A stretch of DNA of 64,000 nt. Source: Bin55 sp964572845. Its GTDB lineage: Bacteria > Pseudomonadota > Gammaproteobacteria > Pseudomonadales > Azotimanducaceae. Within the stretch, counting starts at the first letter, position 1. Every line of letters starts with the position of its first letter. Below the pieces are notes generated by a model. That model was not told the DNA's origin and did not search any database. It worked only from the letters and a program-made list of their open reading frames with translations. Shown here piece by piece: positions 23,913 to 33,395 of the stretch. The position numbers and the translations under genes are program-made. The stretch lies in the NCBI GenBank assembly GCA_964572845.1, contig CAZNFX010000004.1, positions 186,001 to 250,000 on the forward strand, in the 5' to 3' direction.

Positions 23913-26696
23913 ATGACATTGCAAATGCCAGCACAGACAGGCAAGTTTCGTGCACTAACGATTGTCACGACGATGCTGGTCTTCGGACCTACATCGTTTG
24001 TGGTCGCGCAAACCGATGTAGATGAAGACGACGACACACACTTGATCGAGACCATAATCGTAACCGCCGAGAGAAGGGAAGAAAACATCATCGAAGTACC
24101 CCTCTCCATGACTGCGCTAGGTGAGGATGCGATCGAAGAACTGGGCTTGACCAACTTCATGGACATTGAGCAAGTCGTGCCGGGGTTACAGTTTGGCGAT
24201 GAAAACGAGCAAAAAGGCAACGGTACAGTCATCCGAGGAATAGGTACCTTCCGAGGCGGTACGCCCATTCATGGCGGCTCGCAAGTCAATGTCGATCGCG
24301 ACTTGGCGGTTTCAGTCAGCGTGGACGATGTGTTTACCTTCGCTAGTTACGGTCTTGCACCGCAGCTCTTCGACCTTGAGCGTGTTGAAGTCTTGCGAGG
24401 CCCACAAGGAACCATGCGAGGACGTAACGCCATCGCCGGCGCTGTTAACTATTACACGAAGAAACCTACCGATGAGTGGGATGCCACTCTTCAGACAGAA
24501 CTCACGAACCAATTCACGCAACGCTATAACGTTGTGTTCGGTGGCCCAGTAGCGGATCAATTGAGTTTCAGGATTACGGCAGGTTATTTCCAAGGAGACG
24601 GTGCACAGGAGAACATTGGTCTCGGCGGCGACTACGATGCCCCCGATCAGCTAAGCATTTCGCCGCAATTACGGTTCAAGGCAGATCGTGTAGACATCAA
24701 TCTACGCTACTTGAGTGTACGGGATCAGGGGGCGCCACGCACGCAAATACGCATCACTGAACCCGATCGTGTCTCGCGCTGCATTGGTGCTCCACTTGGA
24801 TACGAGGGACCACTTGAAGATGAAAACGGGAACTGTATCGCAGGGAGCCAGAACCGCCACTATCAATACACCGAACCATTTCCTGCCATTCCGGACAACT
24901 GTCCCGTGGGGGTTCCAGGCTTCATGTGTGGTGATGTCGAGAACGTCATCAACGTCAATTCTCCCGGGGTCTCCGATAGCAAGCGAGATACCTGGATTCT
25001 AAACGTCTCGTACGATCTTACCGATTTGTTGGAACTCCGTTACAGCTACGGCAAATCTGACGTGCTACAGAAAACGAGTCGCGATCAGGACAACACGAAT
25101 GTAGTTGCACCCGAGCAAGGCGACTTCATTGGCGGGCACGCAGGTGTTGATAGTCGGATTCACACCGTCTTTCCCTATGATGAATACAGCCACGAACTAC
25201 AGTTGTATTCACAGTTCGACGGTCCCTTTAATTTCGTCGCCGGTCTCTTTTACTACGAAAACGCAAACGCCTGGTCGGCCGAGGTCGAGAACTTTGCACT
25301 CAGTGGTATTGGTGACCTTGGCAATCCCTTCCAGCGATTTAGTAGGGGTGCGGACGCGGAAGCTGCCGCACTTGGAGTCATACAGCCTGGTCAGGTTTTT
25401 GGGTTCTTCCCGTTTGCACCAGTTGAAGTGGCTAACTGTCAGGACTTTCACGATGGCGTTCTAGTGCCTTTTCTTGACTTAATCAACTCATTGAGCACCC
25501 CTATCCGTACGATCAGCGAGATCGAAACTGGATGTGATCAACGCACCGACCACACGCTAATCCTTACTCAAGATCTTCTAGTTGACACGGAAACCCGTGC
25601 TGCGTTCATTACTGGAGAATATCGACTAGATGAGGAATGGTTGGTATCCGGCGGCCTTCGGTTTTCTGAGGACTACAAAGAGAAGGGCATCAATCGGATT
25701 TCCCGCGGAACTTGGTTTTTGGGCGTACCAGTCTTCTCGATCCTGAATCACTTCGCGCTACCACCGACGGATGGCACGTGGAGTAAACCGATCGGTCATT
25801 TGGGGATCGAATATACCCCTGAGGTCAACAGGCTGATTTATGGTCGCATTTCCACAGGCTATCGAAGTGGTGGATTTAACTACGACAGTGGTGCAGAGGT
25901 CGCAAATCCCGGAAATCTGATCAAGTCAGAAACCAACGTCAACTATGAGGTAGGTGTCAAGGGCCTATTCGCGGATCAGCGCCTGCTGATCGCCGCGGCC
26001 GCTTTTTACTACGATTTCGATGACTATCAGATCCTTGCCACGCAGGAAATTCCAGAGGAATACCTAACGCCATTTCACTCGAGTCCATTAGTCGAATTCA
26101 CCGATAACATCGACGGTTCGAGCATCTGGGGCGCTGAAGCTGAGTTCGAGTATTACATCAACGAGAGTTGGCGCGTTTCCGGTTTCTATGCCTATCAGGA
26201 TTCGTCGATTGGTACACACTCTTCTGTGGTAGAGGGCGATCCTAATGCAAGAATCGGTACCTGGGAACATCTACGTCTCCAAGACGGTGCAATGCTGACG
26301 AGCTTTTACGTACTACCCACAGTGTTGTCTGGGAACCAGCTTCCCATGCAACCTAACCACAAGACAGCTCTGACCGTAACATACAGCACAGAAATTGCGA
26401 CGGTTGGATCCCTGCAATTAGGCTCTACGTTTAGCTATACCGGTAGCCGCTATCCTGACATCGGCAATCTCGATTATTGGAAAATGCCAGCGTACTCCCG
26501 ATTGGACCTGCGGGGAACTTGGACGCCACCTGGAGACAATTGGTCAGTTACTGGCTATGTGCAGAACGTTTTGGATCGGATCGGCGTATTAGAGGTACTA
26601 CCATCATCGCCGCGAACTAACAGTGCAGGCATGGCAACGCTGACTGAACCTCGGCAAATCGGTCTTCAAGTTCGCTGGCGACCTAGTCTCCGCTAA
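23913..26696 (+). CDS. TonB-dependent outer-membrane receptor
   Basis: A 927-residue receptor. A signal peptide ends near FVVAQ; ETIIVTAERREE (about residues 46-57) is the TonB box and start of the plug, which has IEQVVPGLQFGD and LRGPQGTMRGRNAIAGAVNYYT. The remaining 700 residues are a beta-barrel with aromatic-ended strands and a C-terminal LTEPRQIGLQVRWRPSL. Such receptors import chelates, glycans or vitamins across the outer membrane using TonB energy. ATG 23913 is chosen because AAGGAAGG lies at normal spacing. Substrate unknown; the neighbours are an oxidoreductase pair upstream and ABC half-transporters downstream. Confidence 0.93.
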   Translation: MTLQMPAQTGKFRALTIVTTMLVFGPTSFVVAQTDVDEDDDTHLIETIIVTAERREENIIEVPLSMTALGEDAIEELGLTNFMDIEQVVPGLQFGDENEQKGNGTVIRGIGTFRGGTPIHGGSQVNVDRDLAVSVSVDDVFTFASYGLAPQLFDLERVEVLRGPQGTMRGRNAIAGAVNYYTKKPTDEWDATLQTELTNQFTQRYNVVFGGPVADQLSFRITAGYFQGDGAQENIGLGGDYDAPDQLSISPQLRFKADRVDINLRYLSVRDQGAPRTQIRITEPDRVSRCIGAPLGYEGPLEDENGNCIAGSQNRHYQYTEPFPAIPDNCPVGVPGFMCGDVENVINVNSPGVSDSKRDTWILNVSYDLTDLLELRYSYGKSDVLQKTSRDQDNTNVVAPEQGDFIGGHAGVDSRIHTVFPYDEYSHELQLYSQFDGPFNFVAGLFYYENANAWSAEVENFALSGIGDLGNPFQRFSRGADAEAAALGVIQPGQVFGFFPFAPVEVANCQDFHDGVLVPFLDLINSLSTPIRTISEIETGCDQRTDHTLILTQDLLVDTETRAAFITGEYRLDEEWLVSGGLRFSEDYKEKGINRISRGTWFLGVPVFSILNHFALPPTDGTWSKPIGHLGIEYTPEVNRLIYGRISTGYRSGGFNYDSGAEVANPGNLIKSETNVNYEVGVKGLFADQRLLIAAAAFYYDFDDYQILATQEIPEEYLTPFHSSPLVEFTDNIDGSSIWGAEAEFEYYINESWRVSGFYAYQDSSIGTHSSVVEGDPNARIGTWEHLRLQDGAMLTSFYVLPTVLSGNQLPMQPNHKTALTVTYSTEIATVGSLQLGSTFSYTGSRYPDIGNLDYWKMPAYSRLDLRGTWTPPGDNWSVTGYVQNVLDRIGVLEVLPSSPRTNSAGMATLTEPRQIGLQVRWRPSLR

Positions 26697-26796
26697 GACA
26701 ACGAGTACTCACCGTAGGGCTGTAGTTTGATAGCGCTGATTCAAACGAATTCAGTCTGACCTCGACTCCGCCAATTAAGCCGAGTAAGACCAGTTC

Positions 26797-28725
26797 GTGA
26801 CGACTTCATACAGCGAAGCGTCCAACCCTAGGCTGGATGACAGGCTTGGATACCGGTGGGTACTCCGTATCTTCCTCAGGACTTGGCCGTTCGTCCGACC
26901 ATCGCTCCGCCATTTCGCGTACTTTATTGCGCTGTCCGGTATCGTCGCGCTTGTTACGCTCTTTCTCACATTTATTGTCTTCGGAATGGTAACGAATGGG
27001 ATCGTGGCAGCCGATCCTATAGGGTCGATTCCGGTCGCGATCTGGGGACTTGATCCCGACGTTTACATAAACGTTGAGCGATTGTCCGATACCGCTCGGC
27101 GTGAATTGATCGTACCCACCCTGATCTCTGCGGGAATGTTGATCGGCATCGCATTCTCTGCCGGTCGAGCACTTTACTACTACAGCATCTGGATTTTTCA
27201 GCAAGTCAACCAACGCATGCGACTGGAGTTGGTGGAGCGACTGCAGGCACAGTCTCTGGCGTTCCACGCAAGCGCGAAAACTGGCGACGCGATCTATCGT
27301 GTCTATCAGGACAGTGCCATGGTTACCGACATCGTTCGCTCGATATTGCTCGAACCCCTTATGTTCATTGGGCGATACTTCCTTGGCGTGGTCGTGGTCG
27401 CAGCGTTCGACCCATACCTTGCACTTGTGTTAGGGCTGACGGTCCCACCGGTCTTATATTTGGGTTATCGATTTTCAGGTCCACTCAGACGGCGATTCAG
27501 GTTTGCTCGCGAACGGAACAGTGCGTTGACTTCCTGGATTCAGGAAAGCGTACTCGGTATCCGCGTAATCAAAGCATGTAACGCGGAAAGCTCCTGGGGA
27601 AGAGACTTCGTCGATCGGTCCCTTACCGCGCTTGACGCGGCGTTCCGCTCCCGGGTATCGCTTACCGTGTTTGGCATTCTCGCGTTTAGCGTAATCGGAC
27701 TTGCCATTCTTGCCGTCGAGTCGATTGCTGCACTGTATTCGAACGCCAATGCCAAGACGTTTGCGCAATGGATTTTGGTCGGATATGGTTACGCAGCGTG
27801 GAATTACGGTTCGTTCTACATGGCTACGGCACGAGTCCGTGAAGGTCTAGGCTCCGTTAGCTCGTTAATCTCAACTTGGGGTCGAGCCCAAGATATGGCA
27901 ATGGGACTCGGACGAGTATTCGAGATACTTGATCTCGAACCAGACGTTCAGGATGCCCCGAATGCTCAGTCCTTGAGTACCGTGGCGCGTGGCGTCACTT
28001 TCCATGGTGTAACCTATGGCTATGTGACGTCGCGACCAGTGTTGCACGACATCTCGTTCAATGTAACGCTTGGTTCTGTCACAGCGATCGTCGGACCTAC
28101 CGGAACCGGGAAATCCACGCTCATGTCTCTTCTACTACGCTTGGCCGATCCGGATCAAGGTCGCGTTACGATAGACGGCATCGACTTGCGTTCATTGACC
28201 GTTTCGTCGATTCGTCGGCAAATCGCGTTGGCGACCCAGGAAAATATCCTCTTCTCTGCGAGCGTTCTTGAGAACATTCGATTTGCGAATCCAACTGCAA
28301 CCGAAGAGGAGGTAGTGTCGGCCGCCCAGGTAGCGTGTGCTGACTCCTTCATTGAATCGCTCCCTAGTCGTTACGCTACATCCCTCGGTGAACGTGCAAC
28401 AAAGCTGTCCTCTGGACAGCGACAACGCATCGTCATCGCGCGGGCTGTGATCAAGAACGCGCCGATTTTGATTCTTGATGAGCCGACTGCCGCACTCGAT
28501 GCGGCGACCGAACAGGAGGTACTCGCGAATTTGAAAGCTTGGGGCAAGCGACGTTGCGTGTTCCTGATTACCCATCGGCTCTCGACGATTCGGGAAGCTG
28601 ACCAAATAGTCTTTCTACGCGAAGGTCGCGTGTTGGGAACCGGCACGCATGACGCGTTGATTGCGGAAAGCGACTCCTATCGCTCCTTCTTTCAAGCGGA
28701 GCTAGGGACGGCGAGTGAGCACTGA
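26797..28725 (+). CDS. ABC exporter half-transporter (membrane domain plus ATPase)
   Basis: A 642-residue type I exporter subunit. Six membrane helices occupy about residues 40-350, followed by the ATPase: GPTGTGKST (Walker A, near 431), a Q-loop in ALATQENILFS, SSGQRQRI signature near 536, ILILDEPTAALD (Walker B, catalytic Glu present) and ITHRLSTI (switch His). The start is GTG 26797. The stop overlaps the next gene's start by 11 bp, so this is one half of a likely heterodimeric exporter. Both halves have intact ATP sites, unlike many heterodimers with one degenerate site. Export substrate unknown. Confidence 0.92.
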   Translation: MTTSYSEASNPRLDDRLGYRWVLRIFLRTWPFVRPSLRHFAYFIALSGIVALVTLFLTFIVFGMVTNGIVAADPIGSIPVAIWGLDPDVYINVERLSDTARRELIVPTLISAGMLIGIAFSAGRALYYYSIWIFQQVNQRMRLELVERLQAQSLAFHASAKTGDAIYRVYQDSAMVTDIVRSILLEPLMFIGRYFLGVVVVAAFDPYLALVLGLTVPPVLYLGYRFSGPLRRRFRFARERNSALTSWIQESVLGIRVIKACNAESSWGRDFVDRSLTALDAAFRSRVSLTVFGILAFSVIGLAILAVESIAALYSNANAKTFAQWILVGYGYAAWNYGSFYMATARVREGLGSVSSLISTWGRAQDMAMGLGRVFEILDLEPDVQDAPNAQSLSTVARGVTFHGVTYGYVTSRPVLHDISFNVTLGSVTAIVGPTGTGKSTLMSLLLRLADPDQGRVTIDGIDLRSLTVSSIRRQIALATQENILFSASVLENIRFANPTATEEEVVSAAQVACADSFIESLPSRYATSLGERATKLSSGQRQRIVIARAVIKNAPILILDEPTAALDAATEQEVLANLKAWGKRRCVFLITHRLSTIREADQIVFLREGRVLGTGTHDALIAESDSYRSFFQAELGTASEH

Positions 28726-30676
28726 CAACTCGCCAACGATCGGACCGATCGAGACGTTGTCCCTATTGGGACGTTCTCTCAGTTTCGTGTGGCCCTACCT
28801 ACGTCGAGTGTTTGTCAAGCTGATTCTGAGCCTGATCGGTGTCTCTGTTGTCCTGATCCTGCCTTGGCCTCTGAAAGTATTAGTCGACCACGTTGTGATG
28901 GACATGCCGATTGGGGACTCACCTACGCTGTATCCACCTTACGTTCAACCACTAGTAAACATGCTTGAAGGCATGAGTCCTGCTGGAATTGTTGCATCCG
29001 TAGTTGCGATTAGTGTGGTGGGTCTCGTTCTAATTGGTGCCTTCCGTTCTGAGACACGAGACTCGGCGGAAGGCGATTTAGCCGAAGGACTAGATACTGC
29101 CACGAGGAGCGAGAACCAAGCCAACACGTCGACGAGTAGCGTGGGCGGACTGGTAGGACTATTCGAATATCGCTATCAGCTGCGAGTTACGCATCGTATA
29201 AATCACGATTTGCGGACGCGTCTCTACGGTCGCATGATGGCTCAGCCAATCACACGCTTCGCCGACTCAAGCATCGGCGATTCTGTCTACCGTGTCATGT
29301 ACGACACCCCCTCTATTTCACGTGTCTGTTACGACATTCTTGTCACGCCTCTCGTGAGCATTTACACCCTGTTCGTCGTCATCTGGACGACGCAATACAG
29401 TTTTGCCGCCGTTCCATCACTGGTCCTAGTTGCTTCGTATGCCGGACCCCTCGTGCTGATCGGTACCCTCTTGATGACCGGGATCACGCGCAGGCGATCC
29501 ATCGCGTCGCGGCAAGCAGGAGCAACGACCACGGCAAGAGTCGAGGAAGGTCTGAGCAACATTGCCGCCGTTCAGGCCCTCGGTGCTAATGAGCAGCAGG
29601 CGGAAGAGTTCGGCAAGGACAGTGCCGTTTCGTTCAAGCGGTTTCGTCAATTTGAGCTCATGAACATCCTGGCTTTACTCCTGCGGGACTTCGTCACCTT
29701 CGGTCTTGCCTTTTACCTGTTCTTTGAGATCGTAGATGCGCTCATCGACGAACGTTTGTCCGCAGGCGACTATGCTGTCGTCTTCACGTTCTTCAGCACG
29801 TTCGCTGGATCGACAGGCGCGCTAGGTGCCATGTGGTTCAACCTTCAGAACAGTGTGGCGGGAATGAAGCGTGTGTTCGACATACTCGACTCAAAGGTGG
29901 ATGCCGACACGCATGGCCACCAGACGCTGGCTCGAGGAGCGACGCACGTAACCGTTGAAAACGCTTCGTATGCGTATCCGGACGGCACCCGTGCATTGAC
30001 GGACGTGCAGCTTGATGGACGAATCGGAGAGATGATCGCGCTTGTCGGACCAACCGGTGCCGGAAAAACGACTCTCGCTTATCTGCTGCCTGGATTCATC
30101 CGACCTGATTCCGGTCGCGTGGCAATTGATGGTGTCGATCTGGGTGAACTGAGTGTAGAGACCATCCGTCGCAATGTTGCATTCGTCTTCCAGGAACCGG
30201 CGATCTTTGATGACACGGTCCGCGCCAATGTCTTACTCGGCCGTCCAGGCGCACGCGACGAAGATGTCGAAGCGGCACTCTCAACGGCGGGTGCACTCGA
30301 CTTCGTCGGGTCTCTGCCGGAAGTACTCGATTCGCGTTTGGGTCGGAGCGGTGCAACGCTCTCTGTGGGTCAGAAGCAACGACTTGCCATCGCGCGCGGT
30401 CTGATCAGCGAGGCTCCCATTCTGATACTTGATGAGCCTACGGCTGCTCTCGACCCAGAGACCGAGGTAGCCCTAGTAGGGGCTCTTCAACGTGAACGGG
30501 ACAGACGCTTGTTGGTCATCATTGCGCACCGTCTTAGCACGATTCGAAGTGCCGATCGAATCGTATTTCTTGAAAATGGACGCGTGGTCGAGAGCGGCAG
30601 TCACGATGAGTTGATGGCTAATCCAGTGGGTGCGTATCGAGGATTCATTGAACTTCAAGTCGGTAATGCGGCATGA
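28715..30676 (+). CDS. ABC exporter half-transporter, second subunit
   Basis: A 653-residue homologue of the upstream exporter half: membrane helices up to about 370, Walker A GPTGAGKTT near 444, signature LSVGQKQRL near 548, ILILDEPTAALD near 570 and IAHRLSTI. Between the second and third helices (residues about 105-140) it carries a polar insert rich in Glu, Thr and Ser that is absent from its partner. GTG 28715 overlaps the upstream stop by 11 bp, fitting translational coupling. With the TonB receptor it forms an import-then-export-like set, possibly a lipid or toxin efflux module; the substrate is not shown. Confidence 0.9.
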   Translation: MSTDNSPTIGPIETLSLLGRSLSFVWPYLRRVFVKLILSLIGVSVVLILPWPLKVLVDHVVMDMPIGDSPTLYPPYVQPLVNMLEGMSPAGIVASVVAISVVGLVLIGAFRSETRDSAEGDLAEGLDTATRSENQANTSTSSVGGLVGLFEYRYQLRVTHRINHDLRTRLYGRMMAQPITRFADSSIGDSVYRVMYDTPSISRVCYDILVTPLVSIYTLFVVIWTTQYSFAAVPSLVLVASYAGPLVLIGTLLMTGITRRRSIASRQAGATTTARVEEGLSNIAAVQALGANEQQAEEFGKDSAVSFKRFRQFELMNILALLLRDFVTFGLAFYLFFEIVDALIDERLSAGDYAVVFTFFSTFAGSTGALGAMWFNLQNSVAGMKRVFDILDSKVDADTHGHQTLARGATHVTVENASYAYPDGTRALTDVQLDGRIGEMIALVGPTGAGKTTLAYLLPGFIRPDSGRVAIDGVDLGELSVETIRRNVAFVFQEPAIFDDTVRANVLLGRPGARDEDVEAALSTAGALDFVGSLPEVLDSRLGRSGATLSVGQKQRLAIARGLISEAPILILDEPTAALDPETEVALVGALQRERDRRLLVIIAHRLSTIRSADRIVFLENGRVVESGSHDELMANPVGAYRGFIELQVGNAA

Positions 30677-30767
30677 GTGCACTGCTAGTGGCGTTCGGCT
30701 CGTTGCTACGCAGGTGCCGCAGTTCTGCGTAGCACGTAAACCTATCCTCAATCGATGTATGTGACGG

Positions 30768-31598
30768 GTGGTTGTACGGTGTGCGGTGAGCCCTTACTCA
30801 GGAAAAAGGCTTGTAACAGATCCTTCAGAACTCCAACGGACTCATGATCAAATGGCCGCTTCGAAACTGATTTCTCTTCTAACGACGCCAAATGCTGAAC
30901 GGGCATTTAAGCATGAACTGAATGACGTCATCAACTTGGACGATGCAAGATTCGGCAATTTTGGCTTGCATGATCTAGCGAATTTCTACTCTCAGTTTCA
31001 AGAGATGGTTGAGGGGCACGACTCGAGAGTCGAAGAAATCAATGTGATCGAGCACGCAAATAGTCGGGTCGAAGAAGTAGAGCTGTTTCTCCAAGGACAG
31101 GAACGGCTAATTCGATTGCCTGTAGCGGTCGTTTACGTTCAGACTGACACAGGAATGTATATTCGGCTGTATTACTCCAACTATCCAATCGACCAAACGC
31201 ACAGGGACCGCACAGCGATTCTGCCGGCGGCACACGCTTTGGACCTACCTGTTCCTGTTGCTCGTTACCAAGAGGCGTTTGCAATGGGAGATCTTGATGC
31301 AACGCTCGCAATGCTCGAACCGAATGCAACGATCCAAGAGCCAAGCGGCGGCACCTTCGGATCCTCCCCTGGTCAAACGGGACTAAGGGACTTCTACAAA
31401 TACCTTTATTCGTTCGGGGGCGGGATTACCTTGGAACATTGCAACGCAATAGCCGACGACAAATCCTGTGCACTTGAGTACAACATCCTAAAGGTAGGGA
31501 ATAACGCCTATAGTCCTCAGGCGGGACTAGGGATCTACGACTTCAATGAGACCAAGCTGACCCGTACCAGAATCTATGATGATTTCGTCCCATCGTAG
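30768..31598 (+). CDS. Protein with tandem NTF2/SnoaL-like domains
   Basis: About 276 residues from a GTG. Two halves each look like an alpha+beta cone domain of the NTF2/SnoaL superfamily: LLTTPNAERAFKHELNDVINLDDA then a strand-rich section with VEEVELFLQGQERLIRLPV, and a second copy beginning YQEAFAMGDLDATLAMLEPNATIQE. SnoaL-type proteins are isomerases, cyclases or ligand binders; catalytic residues cannot be fixed. The exact start is uncertain: ATG 30852 is an alternative closer to the first domain. It lies 91 bp after the exporter pair on the same strand, so it may be part of the same unit. Confidence 0.7.
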   Translation: MVVRCAVSPYSGKRLVTDPSELQRTHDQMAASKLISLLTTPNAERAFKHELNDVINLDDARFGNFGLHDLANFYSQFQEMVEGHDSRVEEINVIEHANSRVEEVELFLQGQERLIRLPVAVVYVQTDTGMYIRLYYSNYPIDQTHRDRTAILPAAHALDLPVPVARYQEAFAMGDLDATLAMLEPNATIQEPSGGTFGSSPGQTGLRDFYKYLYSFGGGITLEHCNAIADDKSCALEYNILKVGNNAYSPQAGLGIYDFNETKLTRTRIYDDFVPS

Positions 31599-31717
31599 AT
31601 ATCAATGACGGCGTCGTCCACACGCGATCGCAATGCCAATAGGACCCATGATCTAGCGACTACGACAGGTGCGGGATTGGCACAACAAACCGAACTCAAG
31701 CTCGTTTCCGGCAGTTA

Positions 31718-32524
31718 TCACGAAGGAGCGGGAACAGGCAAGACTTGCCGACGCTGATCACGTGCATACGCTTTACCGTTACGCGGGTCGCTGGGGTTCA
31801 CTCTTAAATCGTAGAAAGTCTCTTCGCCGAAGAATCGAAGTGCCACGGAACGCCGCCGCTGACCTGCACGTGTCTTGGCTTTGCCGTGCAGGCAGTTCAT
31901 GTGGAACGCTACAACGTCACCCGGCTCGCACGCAAACGAGACAACCTCAAATTCATCGGGACGCGCGTCCACGTCAGGTATCGGGTCTGCTTTGTAGCGA
32001 CCATATATCGACGAGTAGACCGGTCCTTTGTGAGAGCCGCGTACCATACCTAGGCTTGTATCTGCGTCAAGGGTATCAAGCGGGATCCACAGAGAAATCA
32101 GTTCATCGCCACGCGCCATAAAGTCGCCGGTATCTTGGTGCCAGCCCGTATCTGGCGAATTGCCTTCCTTTAGGAACACTTGCTCGCCAATGTACCAAGC
32201 GGGACCTCCGTCAAAGAGACTCGTGAGGACATTGATGAGTGACGGACTCGAGAGTAGCGGTTCATAGATCGGACCACTCGCAGGATTGCTTACATCCTGG
32301 TAGAAGAAACCATCTGAGTCTGTGGGCAGGGTTCGTGCCGTGGACAAATCATCGGTAAAAGACAAGGAGTCCGGCAGGACACGTGCAGCACTTGGTCCCG
32401 CATTATCGATGCTCCATTGCCAACAACGAAGAGCAAGATCAACAGTTCGCGAGTCAAGGACACTGGGAAGGAAAACAAAGCCATCTTCCAGAAAAGTGTT
32501 TCGATAGGAACGAGTAACGGTCAT
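31718..32524 (-). CDS. Phytanoyl-CoA dioxygenase (PhyH) family protein
   Basis: A 268-residue Fe(II)/2-oxoglutarate enzyme. The iron ligands are in DTGWHQDTGDF (HxD, about residue 129) and NCLHGKA (distal His), and RRRSVALRF supplies the 2-oxoglutarate arginine; MVRGSHKGP is the usual PhyH turn. PhyH proteins hydroxylate fatty acyl chains, ectoine or halogenated natural products. It faces the exporter/NTF2 cluster and ends next to the NTF2 gene. A second PhyH paralogue occurs at 36310. Substrate unknown. Confidence 0.88.
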   Translation of the reverse strand: MTVTRSYRNTFLEDGFVFLPSVLDSRTVDLALRCWQWSIDNAGPSAARVLPDSLSFTDDLSTARTLPTDSDGFFYQDVSNPASGPIYEPLLSSPSLINVLTSLFDGGPAWYIGEQVFLKEGNSPDTGWHQDTGDFMARGDELISLWIPLDTLDADTSLGMVRGSHKGPVYSSIYGRYKADPIPDVDARPDEFEVVSFACEPGDVVAFHMNCLHGKAKTRAGQRRRSVALRFFGEETFYDLRVNPSDPRNGKAYARDQRRQVLPVPAPS

Positions 32525-32689
32525 GGTGGTGTCAGTTTTTCAGTGACAGATCTCTTTCAGGTCGCGAGAGCGGTCGATACGATGCAGATGATACCGCTCG
32601 AAGATCGTCGTGACTTTCTACGAAGCTCTTGTCCAGCGAATCGGTCTAGCGCAAGTCTATGTGCGGTGTAGGTGGACTGTCGATAGACT

Positions 32690-33135
32690 GAAGTGCCTAA
32701 CGCAACAGAAGCGGCCGACATATTGACGGAAGTTCCTATCTCTCACGGAGGTTGGAATTTGATGGGTACGACTCGCATGGGGACAGAGCCCAATCGTTGC
32801 GTTGTCAACGAGTGGGGACGCCGTCACGTTGTAAGGGGCATGTGCATCGTAGACGGAAGTATCTTCGTTACGGGTACTGGAGTCGCTTGGAATGGAGACA
32901 TGACCCCCCTGCGAGGTTCGAAGTCGAAAAAGGAACCTGATCCTTGGTATGACCAGTTAAGGCTAGGTCCAAAGTCTGCCGCGAAGCGACCTAGATTGCT
33001 GCGCGGGGATCAACCAACTTTTCGCTGTGACTAATCCAAAGCTTGACCTAGTTGATGCACAAGCACCTAGACGTACTAACTCCCCGCTAGCCCAGTCTCC
33101 TCTATGGACGGCTCAACTCTACGGATTTACCGCGG
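32690..33135 (+). pseudogene. Decayed copy of the GMC oxidoreductase end plus small-subunit end
   Basis: The reading starting near 32693 gives ILTEVPISHGGWNLMGTTRMG and VVNEWGRRHVVRGMCIVDG, clearly the C-terminal catalytic part of the GMC oxidoreductase at 21468 (His of HGGW preserved). After GTGV the homology jumps, without about 470 bp, to the end of the small-subunit gene: in that gene's frame PARFEVEKG, SLV, PVKARSKVCREAT is readable but interrupted by two TGA codons. Homology continues past the stop to about 33135. This is a duplicated segment with an internal deletion and stops, not an active gene. Confidence 0.82.
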
Positions 33136-33321
33136 TCTAGCTTACTTGCACAAATAAGTACTGAACCATGGAGGCTTCTATCACGCCAATCCATATGCAG
33201 TGCCGGATCATTGGCGATGCGCTCGCATAAGCATCGTAGCCAGCTGTCTTTCAGGTTGATCTTCCTGAAATGCAACTCCGTAAACTTTTCCTAAACTCTT
33301 GCATAATTCCTTCTAAATGTC

Positions 33322-33349
33322 TTGATTAAATAATTTATTATAGTATAAT
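33322..33349 (+). promoter_or_regulatory. Strong sigma-70-type promoter for the PcfJ-like gene
   Basis: TTGATT at 33322-33327 (four of six consensus -35 bases), a 16-bp spacer and a perfect TATAAT at 33344-33349 lie 47 bp before the ATG at 33396, within a strongly AT-rich stretch (33300-33360) unlike the surrounding DNA. An AGGAGG precedes the start codon. This is the most consensus-like promoter seen in the window. Confidence 0.65.
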
Positions 33350-33395
33350 ATACTTTCGTATAGAGCAACTTTTGGTCAGGAGGCCAAAACAAAAT

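Noticed and set aside
32417..32671. Reading ending MQMIPLEDRRDFLRSS as a Tat-signal-like gene
   Set aside because: It overlaps the start of the PhyH gene on the other strand and is short; the RRDFL motif could be chance.
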